Below, piece by piece: positions 45,836-57,100 of a stretch of DNA of 64,000 nt. Numbering within the stretch: the first letter of the stretch is position 1; every line of letters begins with the position of its first letter. The DNA is from Polytrichum commune (Eukaryota > Streptophyta > Polytrichopsida > Polytrichales > Polytrichaceae), in contig OX485808.1 in the NCBI GenBank assembly GCA_950295325.1, positions 33,004,527 through 33,068,526 on the forward strand. The letters are read 5' to 3'. Made by a program: the position numbers and the translations under genes. Below the pieces are notes generated by a model, which was not told the DNA's origin, searched no databases, and was given only the letters and a program-made list of their open reading frames with translations.

Positions 45836-47170
45836 CATACTCACCTCCCATTTGGGGTTCTTGTCTTTAGCATTCTCCCTTTCCTTGGGAGGCCTGCCGT
45901 AAAACTCCCACACCTTCCTCGAGGCCATGATGTTCCGAATCCACGATGTCTGGTACGCCCTCTTCTTGTTCCCCATGTTGAAGAAGCGTGAGATGTCGGT
46001 TATTACGGTCTCGTTGTCAGACCAAACCACCAATGCCTTCCACACCTTTAGCTTCTCCTTTTGGTTATTGGGGTCGTCCCACTCGGTCATCAGCAGAATT
46101 TTTTTAGAGGCCTCCACACTGTGCTGGCCGTCAATCAGCCAGAAGTCGCCTTTGCATATTGCCGGCCACATTTCAGGCGTCGGCATTCTCTTCAGCCCTT
46201 GGGGCATGACAACAATTGTGTGCCTGTCATCTTTGAATTGCCCTCCCAAGATCTGAGCAACCATCCAGTCGACGTAGGTGTCCTTCTTGGCTCGGACACA
46301 CTTCTTAGGTGGCGCAAGGTGGCACTGTGCAATGTTCACCTCGAACTTGAAGTCCCTGCCCATGAAGAAGCAATGCAGGCACTTCGTCTCGAAGTTATCA
46401 TTGATTTTCTGTATCTTGCCTGCATCCACCTCTTGGCTAGGTTTCGGCATCCGCAGCTCCGGGGAAACTGGCTCGGTGGTCATGACGGAGGACTCTCTTG
46501 CCCTCTTCGACGGGGTCGTCTGCCGGCTTGCGGACGGTGTGGGCGTCTCGTTGTCAGCCGGCGTTCCTGTAGTGCTAGTCCGTCTGGAGTCTGCAGGGAC
46601 CGGACGCAGCTTCCTCACAGTTTGGGGTCTGGACGACCCTGCGCCTTCTTCCGTCGTTGCCTTACGCCTCACAGGCTGCTGCGTTTTGGCTTTGCTTTGC
46701 AGCGCCTTGTTGAGGACCGTGATAGCCTGTTTCAATTTTGTAAACCTACTTGCAACCTTCGTGTTGGTTACATTGCCATCTATGAATATGGCCTCCGGTT
46801 TAATTGTCTCAGGATCCACGCGTGTCTCCTTGGCGTAGATGGTGTCGAATGACTCGGAGAATTGGTGCATGAACATGTGGGCGTTCTGCACGGCGGAGTT
46901 CTCGAGAATTACATCCACGTAATTCCCGAGGGCTTGGACGGACGCAACCTCCCGACCTGTCAACGTTGTCCAAGTGTGGTTCTTGTGGGTCCCTACTTTT
47001 ACCACGAACAGGAGCTTGAACTGGGAGCCCTTTACAACCTGAACTGACCACGCAAGGACGAGCCCATCCTTGGGCACGTATGAGTCGTCCTGGGGAGTTT
47101 CATACTCCTGCCATATTACGTCTGACGCGAGCATAAAGAACCTTTCTCCAGGTCTCTTCTTGGGGGCCAT

Positions 47171-47640
47171 CTGTAAGTCCAAAAATTGAAACTATTAGTT
47201 TCGGTCGATCGACCCAAAGTAGTCGACAATGCATTTAACATTTGGTGGAAATGGAACAAATGTATTTTATTGACCATCCCGAATTCAAGGTTTGGGTCGA
47301 TCGCCCGAAACCTTGAACACTTGGTGGCTCGTGCTCCTTGTGTGCTGAAATAGACCTATGATGGTTCCTCGTTAGAGAGTTTGTTTGTATTGGTATAATA
47401 TATGTGTATGTACATGATTTCATCAATTTCAATTATGGGCATCTGAAGGATTCTTTGATACTTTTCTTGTTCAGACGTCGTGTTTGGGTCGGGCGACCCA
47501 AACATGAGGCTTTGTTTTGGGTTTAGGTTCACAAACATGTGGCTTTCTTTAGGGGTCAGGGTCCCAAAATGAGGACATGTTTAGGTCGAACGACCCAAAC
47601 AAGAGCCTGTGTTTGGGTCGATCGACCCAAACAGTATTAT
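47171..47640. repeat. Five palindromes upstream of gene M
   Basis: Copies at 47199 (one mismatch), 47291 (two mismatches), 47483 (spacer GG), 47580 (spacer AA, one mismatch) and 47612 (spacer AT, perfect). The region upstream of the ATG is likely leader or leader intron. Confidence 0.85.
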
Positions 47641-47817
47641 TTTAATATATTTTTTAAACTTGGCATGAAGCATATACAATGCTTATGCGTTGTGTATGCT
47701 ACAAACCATGAATTAACCATCGCACATTGTGGATATAAGAAAACACAATACCTTTCAAAGATGTGTTGCAGACACTTTGGAGTAGATCTGGTTCTGTGGC
47801 TTCCAAACAATTATAAA

Positions 47818-48180
47818 CTCTCTCAAACAACTCTTGAATCTCTCAACTAACTCCTGAATCTCTGAACCAACTCCTGAACCTCTCAACCAACTCCTGAATC
47901 TCACACACAACTACAATACCTCTGAAATGAATTCGAAATCTCTCAAGCACTCCTTAAACAACACAAACTCCCAAAACCTCAAAGATATAACCACTCCTGA
48001 ATCTCACAAAAACTGCTGAATCTATCAAACAAACCTAAAACAACACAAACTCACAAAACCTGCACCTCACAAACACTCCTGAATCTCACAAGAACTCCTG
48101 GACACTCTTCCAACTCTCTTCCAACACTCTTCCAACACTTTCCAACACTCTTGAACAGTCTTCTACTAACTTCCTTCACC
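47818..48180. repeat. Diverged short tandem repeats (CTCCTGAATCTC)
   Basis: Many imperfect copies of AACTCCTGAATCTCTCAACC-like units of about 20 bp, then CTCTTCCAACA repeats. No coding potential. Confidence 0.75.
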
Positions 48181-48540
48181 CTCACGCCCTAAAACCTTCC
48201 TCCGTGTGTTTCTGGTTTTTTCTAAACTCTTCCTAACTTCAAAGGTTGCAGAAGTGCTATTCTATTGTTCTCGCAAGAGAAAGGAGAGAAATAGAAGAAG
48301 GAAAAACAAGCAAAATGCGGAGGAAAGCGATCTAAAAGCTACGCCCAGCCTGAATCGCCACGCCGCTTCGCGAAAGCGGCGCTTCAGGAGAGGCGGCGCT
48401 TCCAAACGAGGCGCGGAGCGTATGCTTGGCGCGGAGAGAAAGAGAGAAAGAACAAAAATTTGTGACGGTTGGGGTTTTGTTTGCCTCGGGAATTGGCCCC
48501 CAACCGCATGAATAGGGTGCCCACAGGATTAGGGCACCCA
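48181..48540. other. Non-coding stretch with a near-palindromic hairpin
   Basis: CGCCGCTTCGCGAAAGCGGCG at about 48361-48380 is a near-perfect inverted repeat, followed by GCGGCGCTTCC repeats. An open frame here is basic and motif-free; I do not call it a gene. Confidence 0.4.
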
Positions 48541-51500
48541 CGGGAATAGGGATATAGGGAACCCTAAATCCTAAATTCTAAAGCCCGACTCTAAACCCTT
48601 AGCGGGCCTACCTCTTTAAAAAGGCATAGGCTATTTCCCTCATGGCATAGGTTGCATACTACAATATCAAATTTTTGTAAGTTGAAAACCTTTTGAGCCT
48701 TTAAGTTACCCGCCAATTGCCTTCAAAACTAATTTTTAGTAGGTTAAAATCCTTCATATCTTTTAATGTTGTAGGTTTTAAATTCAAAATTTGAGTACTA
48801 AGTCGTATCCTTGGCAGGAATTAAACCTGGCTAAGCCTTTCACCACGTTTGAAGGCCAAGGATTAACCATCTGTTTTTTAAAGCGTTGATTATAAGTTAT
48901 GAAAGGTTGCTAAAGTTCAAATGAGTTCAAGGGTGAAAGTCCTCACCATCTTCTGATTCAACCTCTACTCTTCCTAAGATATAGCCTAAAGATATGTACT
49001 TAGGCCAACTAATTTCCCAATTTGAAGAAGGATGAATGGCCAAAATCCTCTCTTTTAAACAAATTGTATGTAAAATTTCCTACATGTTTTTTATCACAGG
49101 TTGATATCCTATGTTCTTAAATTGTGCATAGGCTCTTTGTCCTACACTTTCAAAATTTTATAGGCTAAGTCACTTAATATTTTTTAGGCTGCATTTGTAT
49201 TAATCACTTTATTCGTTAATTTGTGATGGTTTAGGTAGGACAACCCAAACATTAGACTATGTTGTTGTGGTCCTACAATAAATATGGTTCTAAGCCCTTG
49301 AAATAATTGGATGACTTTATGGTTATATTCTCAAACCTAAGTTTGATCCAAGACTTCATGTATAACTCTACTATGATGTATAAAATGGCCCCCACCCCCA
49401 CCTCGCATCCCACCAAAGCTTTTGTACAAGTTTCTCAAGATTTCAATCCCTTGTGCTTGTGATCATTTCCTAATCCACTAGACTATTTTCGGTACCCTTA
49501 GTGTGGGTTACCATTCGGAGCTACACATTTCTGTAACATTTAATAGAAAGTATTTTTTTCATCCAAATAACATAAGTAGGTAGTATGCACACGAAAGATT
49601 ATGATCTGACTTAGTTGGTAAAAAACGATAATGTCGGTAAAAAGTTATAGCAAGACATAATTATGAAGTGCACAAGTGCACCTCTCGTTCATCCAACATA
49701 AAGCCCTTAAATAGTATGTAACTTGAACTCTGGAGTACACTAAGGTGCTACATAAAATGTGTTATTCTACAAAACTAACCATTTATATAGCCAATGCATT
49801 CTTACAACAAAACTTTATGCTAAACTAATACTTAACCCCTACTTACATGACACCATACCCTAAATTTTCCAAACACATTGAAGGCATTGGTTTCTCTTTT
49901 GTTTGACCATGTTAGGAAAACCATACAATTGCGTGATATTTAACGATGTAATCATTGACATTTAGACTTTACCAATGATGCCAACAACTCACACGATATT
50001 GAATGAATAAGAAAAAAGGTCCCACACCCCCCAACATGTGGAACAATTTAGAATACTTGAGTGTAGAGCCTATTAAATGAATACCTTCTCCAACTGCATT
50101 TTGTAAGGGTTTTGAAATGCATGATCCTTATTTGAAAATACTAACATGCTCAAGTTTTAAGTACATCCCTGAGATCGTGACTTTGATGAATCGCAGAGTC
50201 GCCAATAAACCATGGTTCACGATATATTTAATATATAGATTATGATATAAGAGTAAATCGGAGAAGCACAACATGAAATGAAGCCATTCAAGCAATCATG
50301 TTGTTATTCATTGTTCCCTCCATGTATATTAGATGATGGCGCAAGATAAAATATATGTTGTTTGTATATGGGGGCATCAGTGAACCACAACTACATTTGG
50401 TGTTTAGGGTTTAGGGTTTAGGGTTTAGGAGATAGGGTTATAACATATTAATCTATCCAATGTCAATGTATAACATTGTCTTACTCGTGAGAAGAGTCTT
50501 ATAGGAAGGTTATAGTGAAGACGATCTTGATTATGTTAATTTGTTATTTGAGACGTTTAAACGTGATATATTGATTGGTCTTGTGTTTATTCAAATAACA
50601 TGAAATATTGTGGATGTTAATAGGGGTTAGGGGTCCAACTTTGGATGTTTCGCTCACTTTAGGGAATCACATAGTCGCTAATAAACCATCGTTCATGATG
50701 TATTTAATATATGGAATGTGATGTAAACGTAAATCGGAGAAGCACAACATCATGTTGTTATTCATTGTTCTCTCCACGTGTATTAGATAATGGAGGAAGA
50801 TATAACAGATATTGTTTGCATAATATGAAGAAGAGTCTAATCGGAAGGTCATAGTAAATACAATCTTGATCATGTTAATATGTTATATGGGACGTTTAAA
50901 CATGATATCCTAATTGGTTTTGTATTTAGTCAATACGTATTTCATGTTGTGGATGTTTTAAGGGTTTAGGGTCCAATTTTGGATGTTTTGCTCTCACACA
51001 TTAGTAAACTTGAAGTGAACTTGAGGATGGATTCAAGTAACATTAAAAGATTGAACTAAAAAGGGACATTGGTAGTTAGTATCCCCTTAACAACGTCCAC
51101 ATACGTTCGTCATTGCCACACTTGCATGCGAGATAATAGAGCAAGGTTCTAGGGTTTAGGGTTTAGGGGAGACAAATAAATAATTCTATTCATCATGACA
51201 ATGGCCTCAAGCCTTGGAAACTCTCTCATAATTGCAGCCTCCAAATGGCCCAAACCCCACTTAAATAGGTTTACACTTGAAAGCATTGAATGGAGTTGTG
51301 TTCGGGTCCACATATTGGTTAAAATATACCGTCATGATACTTGAAAAAATTAATGTGGCCGCCACCCTTCCTCCCAATGGCGTATGACATATCCACACAA
51401 AATAAAAAAACCAGATTAAATATCATAGACTAAGTCATATGACGGCTGGGGTATGAGAGGGGCATTGATAGATGCGCATTTTCTACAATAAACAAAAAAC

Positions 51501-51650
51501 GGGGAATTATGTCAAGAGGTTTGAAATAATCTCTGCAAGAGTAGAAGGCGGGAAATGCATCCAATGACTAAGTCTGGGAAGCGGAGGTGGATAGTATAAA
51601 AGGGCGCACCCCCCAAAAGTCGGTCATTTTTTTCTCTTCTCCCGCTGTTG
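48541..51650. other. AT-rich gene-poor region with a tandem duplication
   Basis: No gene is supported. Two diverged copies of one segment follow each other at about 50193-50655 and 50662-50993 (shared AATAAACCAT(G/C)GTTCA(C/T)GAT, GTAAATCGGAGAAGCACAAC and GGACGTTTAAACATGATAT-like strings). Short TTTAGGG runs lie at 50402-50429 and 51151-51167. Confidence 0.6.
50402..50429 (+). repeat. Interstitial telomere-type repeat
   Basis: Four consecutive TTTAGGG-type units, the plant telomere repeat, in an AT-rich region. Too short to be a telomere. Confidence 0.85.
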
Positions 51651-51908
51651 AATTCGTAGGGAGAACTCTTAATCGGAGTTGTACTTAAAGGTTCGTGCTT
51701 GCTGCCGTTCATGAGCACTTTTTCCACAGCATGCAAGTTCATGAGCACCTATCCACAGCATGCAAGCCCACTGTGAACTTTGCAATGAGCTCAAATTCAA
51801 CACACCTCGCAATATCCTCCGCATTATACGCCGGATTTTGTGGATTTTGTGGTGTATTATTAACCTTTCCACTAGTGTTGGCGGGTTTTGAATCTGATCC
51901 TTATGAGG

Positions 51909-52181
51909 TTTGGGTCGGTCGACCCAAACCCCTCCACTACTGTTTAGGGTTTTTGTCTGACCCTGATGAAGTTTGGGTCGACTGATCCAAACTTGTCCAC
52001 TAGTGTTTAGGGTTTCAGTCTGACCCTTATCAGGTTTGGGTTGGTCGACCCAAACCCCTACCCCGGTGTATTAGAATTTCATCCTCACCCTTATCAGGTT
52101 TGGGTCGGTCGACCCAAACCCCTACCGCAGCTTGGGCGGCTGTAGGTTGACCATGAGAAGGTTTGGGTCGGTTGACCCAAA
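51909..52181. repeat. Five palindromes upstream of the DUF7869-type gene
   Basis: TTTGGGTCG-GT-CGACCCAAA at 51909 and 52100 are perfect in the arms; 52035 and 52162 have one arm mismatch, and 51972 has an AC spacer and mismatches. Units repeat every ~62 bp with TCTGACCCTTATCAGG between. Confidence 0.9.
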
Positions 52182-52382
52182 CCCCTACCAAAATATTTTA
52201 TGGAACTATTTTTGGTCTTGCGCACAGTATTGGGAGTTCACATTGTAGTTGTGTTTCAAATGTCTTTATCCTCGATGTCCCTATTGATCATGATGTCTTG
52301 TATTTTCTGATCATTTGATTCTTTTGGACCCTTACATTGTGTCCAAGTGTGTTGAGGTTTGATGTGCATGTGTGTAGGCGTA

Positions 52383-54360
52383 ATGGAGGGAGTAGGTGGA
52401 AGAGGGGATTCCTTCTTTGAAGACATGGGCAACACCCAATCTTCGTCTGGGGATGAGTTAGACATTGTCAGGGAGGATAGTTTTGATGACAGTGCAGATG
52501 AAGGTCATTTGGGGAGTCCTTCGCCATCTGCCCATTTTGCCCCATTGTGGAATGTGCGGGGCTTTCACGAGCTTCATGGGTGAATTTGGATGTGGTACTT
52601 GTTAATGACAATGGAGTTGTTGTGGCGAAGGGTATTTGTCGTAACACACATCCACAAGATTGCATTGATGAAAACCCCCTTGGCACCGAGGACGTTGGAG
52701 TTGTTATATTGGAATCACTCCTACATTCCGAAGTGAATCCAACTCATAGGTTCTCGTTGCGAAGGTGGCCGTTGAGGAATGTGACAATTGATGGGGTTAA
52801 TTTGCATGAGCATGAGCGACGACACATCCAAATCCAACACGAGTTCCAAGCAAACATTAGGCCACGCAAAGGCCTACGAGAGTACGATACATTGGCACGT
52901 CCTATTCTGTCGGCAAATGAGTGTAAACGTCAAAGGTTGCTCTGTGAGGAGTCTATTAGAGAAGTTGTCACAAAGGATTGTTGTGTACAACGTTGTTGCC
53001 AATTGTTCCCAAGGGATAAATTGAAGGCCATCTGCGAAGAAATGTGGCTTGGAGATTTCCGTCTAAGATCCACCAAAAAGCTTGATGTCCATAGGACGAT
53101 ACATGTGAACGGAGCGGGTCGCAAGGTCATCACCCTTGAAAGCATAGACATGTGTTGTACGGCATGGTACACCATTCACGGTGTGTCGAAAGCGGAATTT
53201 CATAGACAAGCCGCATATGCCAAGGAAGGCCGATGTTCCCGTCACCATGGGAACACGGCTTAAAGAAACCAAGGGAAGCAACGAGACAAGCAACAACCAC
53301 TCTAGCAACCATCATTGTCCCCCTTGCCGATGCAATGCCGCACAAAACACGCACACTTTCAACCGGTGAAAAGGTTGTGGAGAAGGTTCTTCTTACAGGC
53401 ACGAAATGGAAAGACATATTGTTGGACGTAAACGCAGTTGGCGAGAAGGCTGGGTTGGACCCTATTTCGTTGTCGAAACTGAGTGCAATAAAAAAATCTC
53501 ACTTTAGCGAATACATCACAAAAAGACGAGGCGACAAATTTGCCCGTTGTTCCAAATACGAGAAGTTGAAACGCCTTCGAGATGCACACACGATGGGGAC
53601 AGAGTCCTATGCCGCACATCAAATGAACTATTTCAAGCATATGAACATGCAAGAGGCACACCGTAATGATTACTACACAAATAGAGCTTTGTCCATCTCT
53701 AGGCCTTTGGAGGTCCTTACAATCATCCATGACAAAATGGACCATGCCAAAACAGCCTCACCATGTTTTGCAAATCGAATAAAAGCCACGGACGGCCTTT
53801 TTAAGCCTCCTGTATCGGTTACAGGTGATTTCGATAACAATTGCATTGCATTATCTAAACACAAATTTGTGCTTTTAGGTTACTTGGGGCCATAGATGTA
53901 CACCATGTGAATTTTTTGGTGTTATAGTTAAATATTAAACCATTGGGTTGGCTTTGCAGGGATGATTGCACATGGACATGGTGATGTCAAGTATGCTCAT
54001 TATGCTCTCGATTTGTATCCGGCGGATTCAAACTACACGATAGGGTCATTTGCAAAGCTTTTACGTGATTTGGAGAAACCGCCGTCCTATTCATCAAGAT
54101 TGTTATTTGAAAACTCGGGATCAACACCTCTATATGAAGCGGTCTTGAATGAAAGAGATGTATGCGTGCATTCATTGCCGGAGCCACCAAGTGAAGATGT
54201 GATTGCCAAGAATTTGCTCCCAACTCTGCATGTCCAATTGGACAATTGTGCGAAGGACAATAAAAGTAGATATGTTTTTGCATATTGGTCGTTATTGGTT
54301 GCGAAAGGCATCTTCATAGAGGTTTTTGTGTCCTTTCTATTGGTAGGCCACACGCAGTAA
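52383..54360 (+). pseudogene. DUF7869-type, transposase-like gene with frameshifts
   Basis: Start at the ATG at 52383 after a splice-like GTGTGTAG. An acidic Ser-rich N-terminus leads to a frameshift near 52553. The frame of CAGLSRASWVNLDVVLV continues to about 53256, where a second one-base shift occurs; then the frame runs to a GT-AG intron (53879-53959) and on to 54360. Diagnostic words are CCVQRCCQLFPRD, DMCCTAWYTIHGVSKAEF, and near the end VQLDNCAKDNKSRYVFAYW and FVSFLLVGHT. From family memory these match a widespread protein containing DUF7869, in which GHT is followed by an acidic HEDID-type motif; here a stop codon follows at GHTQ. I infer a transposase-like role, not proven. Confidence 0.65.
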
Positions 54361-54440
54361 GGCATGGATTTTGACACAGTAAGGGGTGTATCTTGATGAA
54401 GGTTTGCCAAAGCGCCACGTACACGTGTCTAATATTGTAT

Positions 54441-54740
54441 TCAACTTCCGTAACGAAGCCAACACGATCCACCAACATCCGCTACCCTCAAACTCTCCCA
54501 ATATTGTATGAAGCCTGATATGCCTTTACCAATATCCTCCAAATTCTTCATGGGTATTGGTTTGCAAGGCTTAGGCTCTCCGTCTGGCAACATCGTCCTT
54601 CCCTCCCCATCAACACGCCATACAAGGAGACCCTCCGGCGGGCTCCAGTCTTGAGACGTGCATAACAACTTGTATTGCATGGCGGGGACACCATCGTCAC
54701 GCACGTAGAACCGAAATTGTTGTGCTACTATTATTGACCA
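54441..54740 (-). pseudogene. Inverted C-terminal segment of the DUF7869-type gene
   Basis: On the minus strand this reads QQFRFYVRDDGVPAMQYK then TSQDWSPPEGLLVW and ends near 54441. It resembles the segment expected after the GHT motif of the preceding plus-strand gene, but is inverted and starts about 80 bp beyond its end. An inversion that separated the C-terminus from its gene is the simplest explanation. Confidence 0.45.
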
Positions 54741-54808
54741 CAGCTATTATTGACCATACTATTATTGACCATACTATTATTGACCACAGCTATTATTGAC
54801 CATGCTAA
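54726..54808. repeat. CTATTATTGACCA tandem repeat
   Basis: Five units of 15-17 bp (CTATTATTGACCACAG / CTATTATTGACCATA). Confidence 0.9.
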
Positions 54809-57100
54809 TAATAGAAACCATTTTATATGCTTGGAATCGAGGTTCACCCTTCGATTTCTTACATTATACTTCCAAGTTTGGAATTACCCTCTCCGTTCGT
54901 CACGACAAAGACAATTACAAAAATCATTTTTTAATTTAATGTATTTTTTATTTTGGAAGAAATTTTGCTTACCTCAAGCAATTTGCTTCCTCTTGCTTTG
55001 TTAATCACTCCCCTCGATCGAATTGCTAAACATAAAGACACTTCAATAATTGCAATTGAAAAACACTAAAACCCTCTAGTTTAAAAACTTTAAATTCTCA
55101 CTACCGAGTGAGTGTTTAAAGTTTGAGATCCTAATTCTTTAATTATCCCTCTACCTCTTAGTTTTCTAGTGCGGATCCTATGAACGTGATCTTCGTTTAT
55201 GCCATCCCAAGAAGGTTTAGTAGTCGCACCTTTGCCGTGCTCCTTCATCAATTGAAATTGCTTAAAATAAATACTAAATGCAAAACATACCTCTCACGAG
55301 CGCTCCGTCCTTTAATCGATCTTCACGCTTCGCTTCTCCTACCGCCTTCCAAGACTTCCGTCGCCCACTCTCCAAATTCCAAGCTCCAAGCTCGAATCTC
55401 CCGGCGGACGCACCATTTATGTCACCAAAAAGCCTCCACCTTTCAATTTTGTCCTAGCCCGAATGGAGAAGTTTATAATGACATGTAGAGATTTCTTTCT
55501 TTGTAACACAATGTATGATTCCAATCTATCGTTGGAATATACACAACTTAGCCCAGTCTATACTATGTCTTCTTACACTCCTTAATCTCGGGCAATGTCA
55601 CATCCTTGTACTTCTCTAAAGTCCACCCAGCCGCTTTGGCCACGCATGCCTTCAAAGATATCCCTCTTGTGAAGCGAGTCCTTGCCGTCGACTCCACACT
55701 ACTACATGAGTTCTCGCTTATTGATTCCATGAATTACACAAGTTTAAGTATTGATAAATACTTGTCACTTATTGTAGTTTTCTCCTCACGCTTCAACCAC
55801 TATATTGGTTTAATGAACTAATGGTTATCCCTAATGGAACCAAGCAAACTTCCTTTGTTTCCCTAGACTTTACTAGCTAATAGTGTAACTTTCCCATTAC
55901 TTCTCGGAATGTCCTGAAATTTTATTTGTAACTAGGGAGACAAAGCAAAAAACATCTCACCAATTTGTGAGCCTATCCCATTTTCTGTCCGACAGTTATG
56001 ACCATTTTAGTGTGTCAGTCTACCCAGATTTCAGAATATCATAACTTCCACTCACAGGCTCCAAAGAACTTCAAATTTTGGGAGCAATCACAAAAACTAA
56101 TTGTTTATGACCCCCTGAAATTTCAAACTATTTCCATTTTCTGCCAAAACGTTATGGCCTTTTTAGTCTGCAACTCTTGAAAACACTTCAGAATGATATA
56201 TCTCCTTCTCATCTATTCGGAATGACTTGAAATTTCTACCACAACTAGGAAACCTAAGAACAAAGCATCCCTCAAAATTTCATGCATTTCCAAGCCTTTT
56301 TCCAGGGGTTATGCCCATTTCAGCTCAAAAATGTAGGCAAAGTTCAGAATGTCATAACTGCTGCTCTAGTACTCCAAACATCCTCAGATTTTGACCATGT
56401 TCATATAAACAAGTTGTTTACTAACCCTCTAAATTTCAACAAAGTATCTTCTTCTGCTTGGAAGTTATGCCCCTTACAACCTAGACTACTCAAGAAATAT
56501 TCAAGAAATACCCAAGAAATATGAACTCAAGTACTACAACTTGAAGCCATAAAATATCTTAAAATTATTCACACCAAAACTAATTCTAACAAGAGGTCAA
56601 GCCCTCTTCAAGGCCAACTAGCCTTGGCTCTCCAACTAAAAACTAAGCACACACATGTGCTCCAATCTTGCTTCCAACACACCCACACTTATAACACGTG
56701 GGGTGCCTTGGAGCACGAAGGGAAGAGAGGATGAGTGAGGGAAGAATGAGGGATTATATAGTGAGTTTGAGGGGGTGAGCACCCTCAAGGCTCACGATAA
56801 GCCCTCGAGATCTCCTCCTACTTTGTAGGCTCTAATCCTATCTCCTAAACCTTCCTCCCTCAAATGATCAACAAGGATCCTAATTCAAACATTTAACTAA
56901 CATTGGCTTTCTACCTACCACACTTTACCAAGGTTTGTCCTTCTCCTACTTAAATCCACTCCACAAAAGCCTAATGCTTCAAACTAAGCTTTCTTCAAGC
57001 TTCACTCTTTTTATATTTTTGTGAATAATCATAAATCACCAAAACACCACTTGTAATGTTTTACAAGTGTTAACAACCAATGTGGGCATCAATTTGGGCT
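54809..57100 (+). other. Non-coding stretch, probable LTR of the following Gypsy element
   Basis: No gene. At 56031-56360 three diverged units repeat every ~155 bp, each starting CAGAATRTCATA-like. The stretch ends ATTTGGGCTCA at about 57099, which mirrors TGAGCCCAAAAT at 61298, so I infer an LTR ending there. Its 5' limit is not found. Confidence 0.4.

Larger units (their letters stand above)
42751..47170 (-). pseudogene. ParB-like/methyltransferase-like gene M, three exons
   Basis: Exons on the minus strand: 47170-45845, 45710-44379 and 44135-42751, with phase-0 GT-AG introns; about 1347 codons. The ATG at 47170 directly follows CTTACAG, so a leader intron is likely. WLIDGQHSVEAS (DGQH 347-350) marks a ParB/DGQHR-like domain. 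The join of exons 2 and 3 completes GDCIFNVFGGSKPVF (869-883) and YSYVEDADVQFY, which align with the SAM-binding motifs of gene 2. MIDFKNIPRASF stands near the DPPY position without its key residues. Exon 3 has a long Glu run, then IAISSEDEDD and VRVKPEV (SUMO-type motifs) and a Gln/Pro-rich tail. TAG at 44988-44990 interrupts exon 2; the 6993-8294 copy has AAG there. A one-base frameshift lies near 43425. Confidence 0.75.

Noticed and set aside
35539-47170. Bacterial or phage contamination as source of the ParB/methyltransferase-like genes
   Set aside because: The genes have many spliceosomal introns, poly(A) signals and plant-type retrotransposons around them on the same sequence.
50402-50429. 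Chromosome end
   Set aside because: Only four TTTAGGG units, with unique sequence on both sides.
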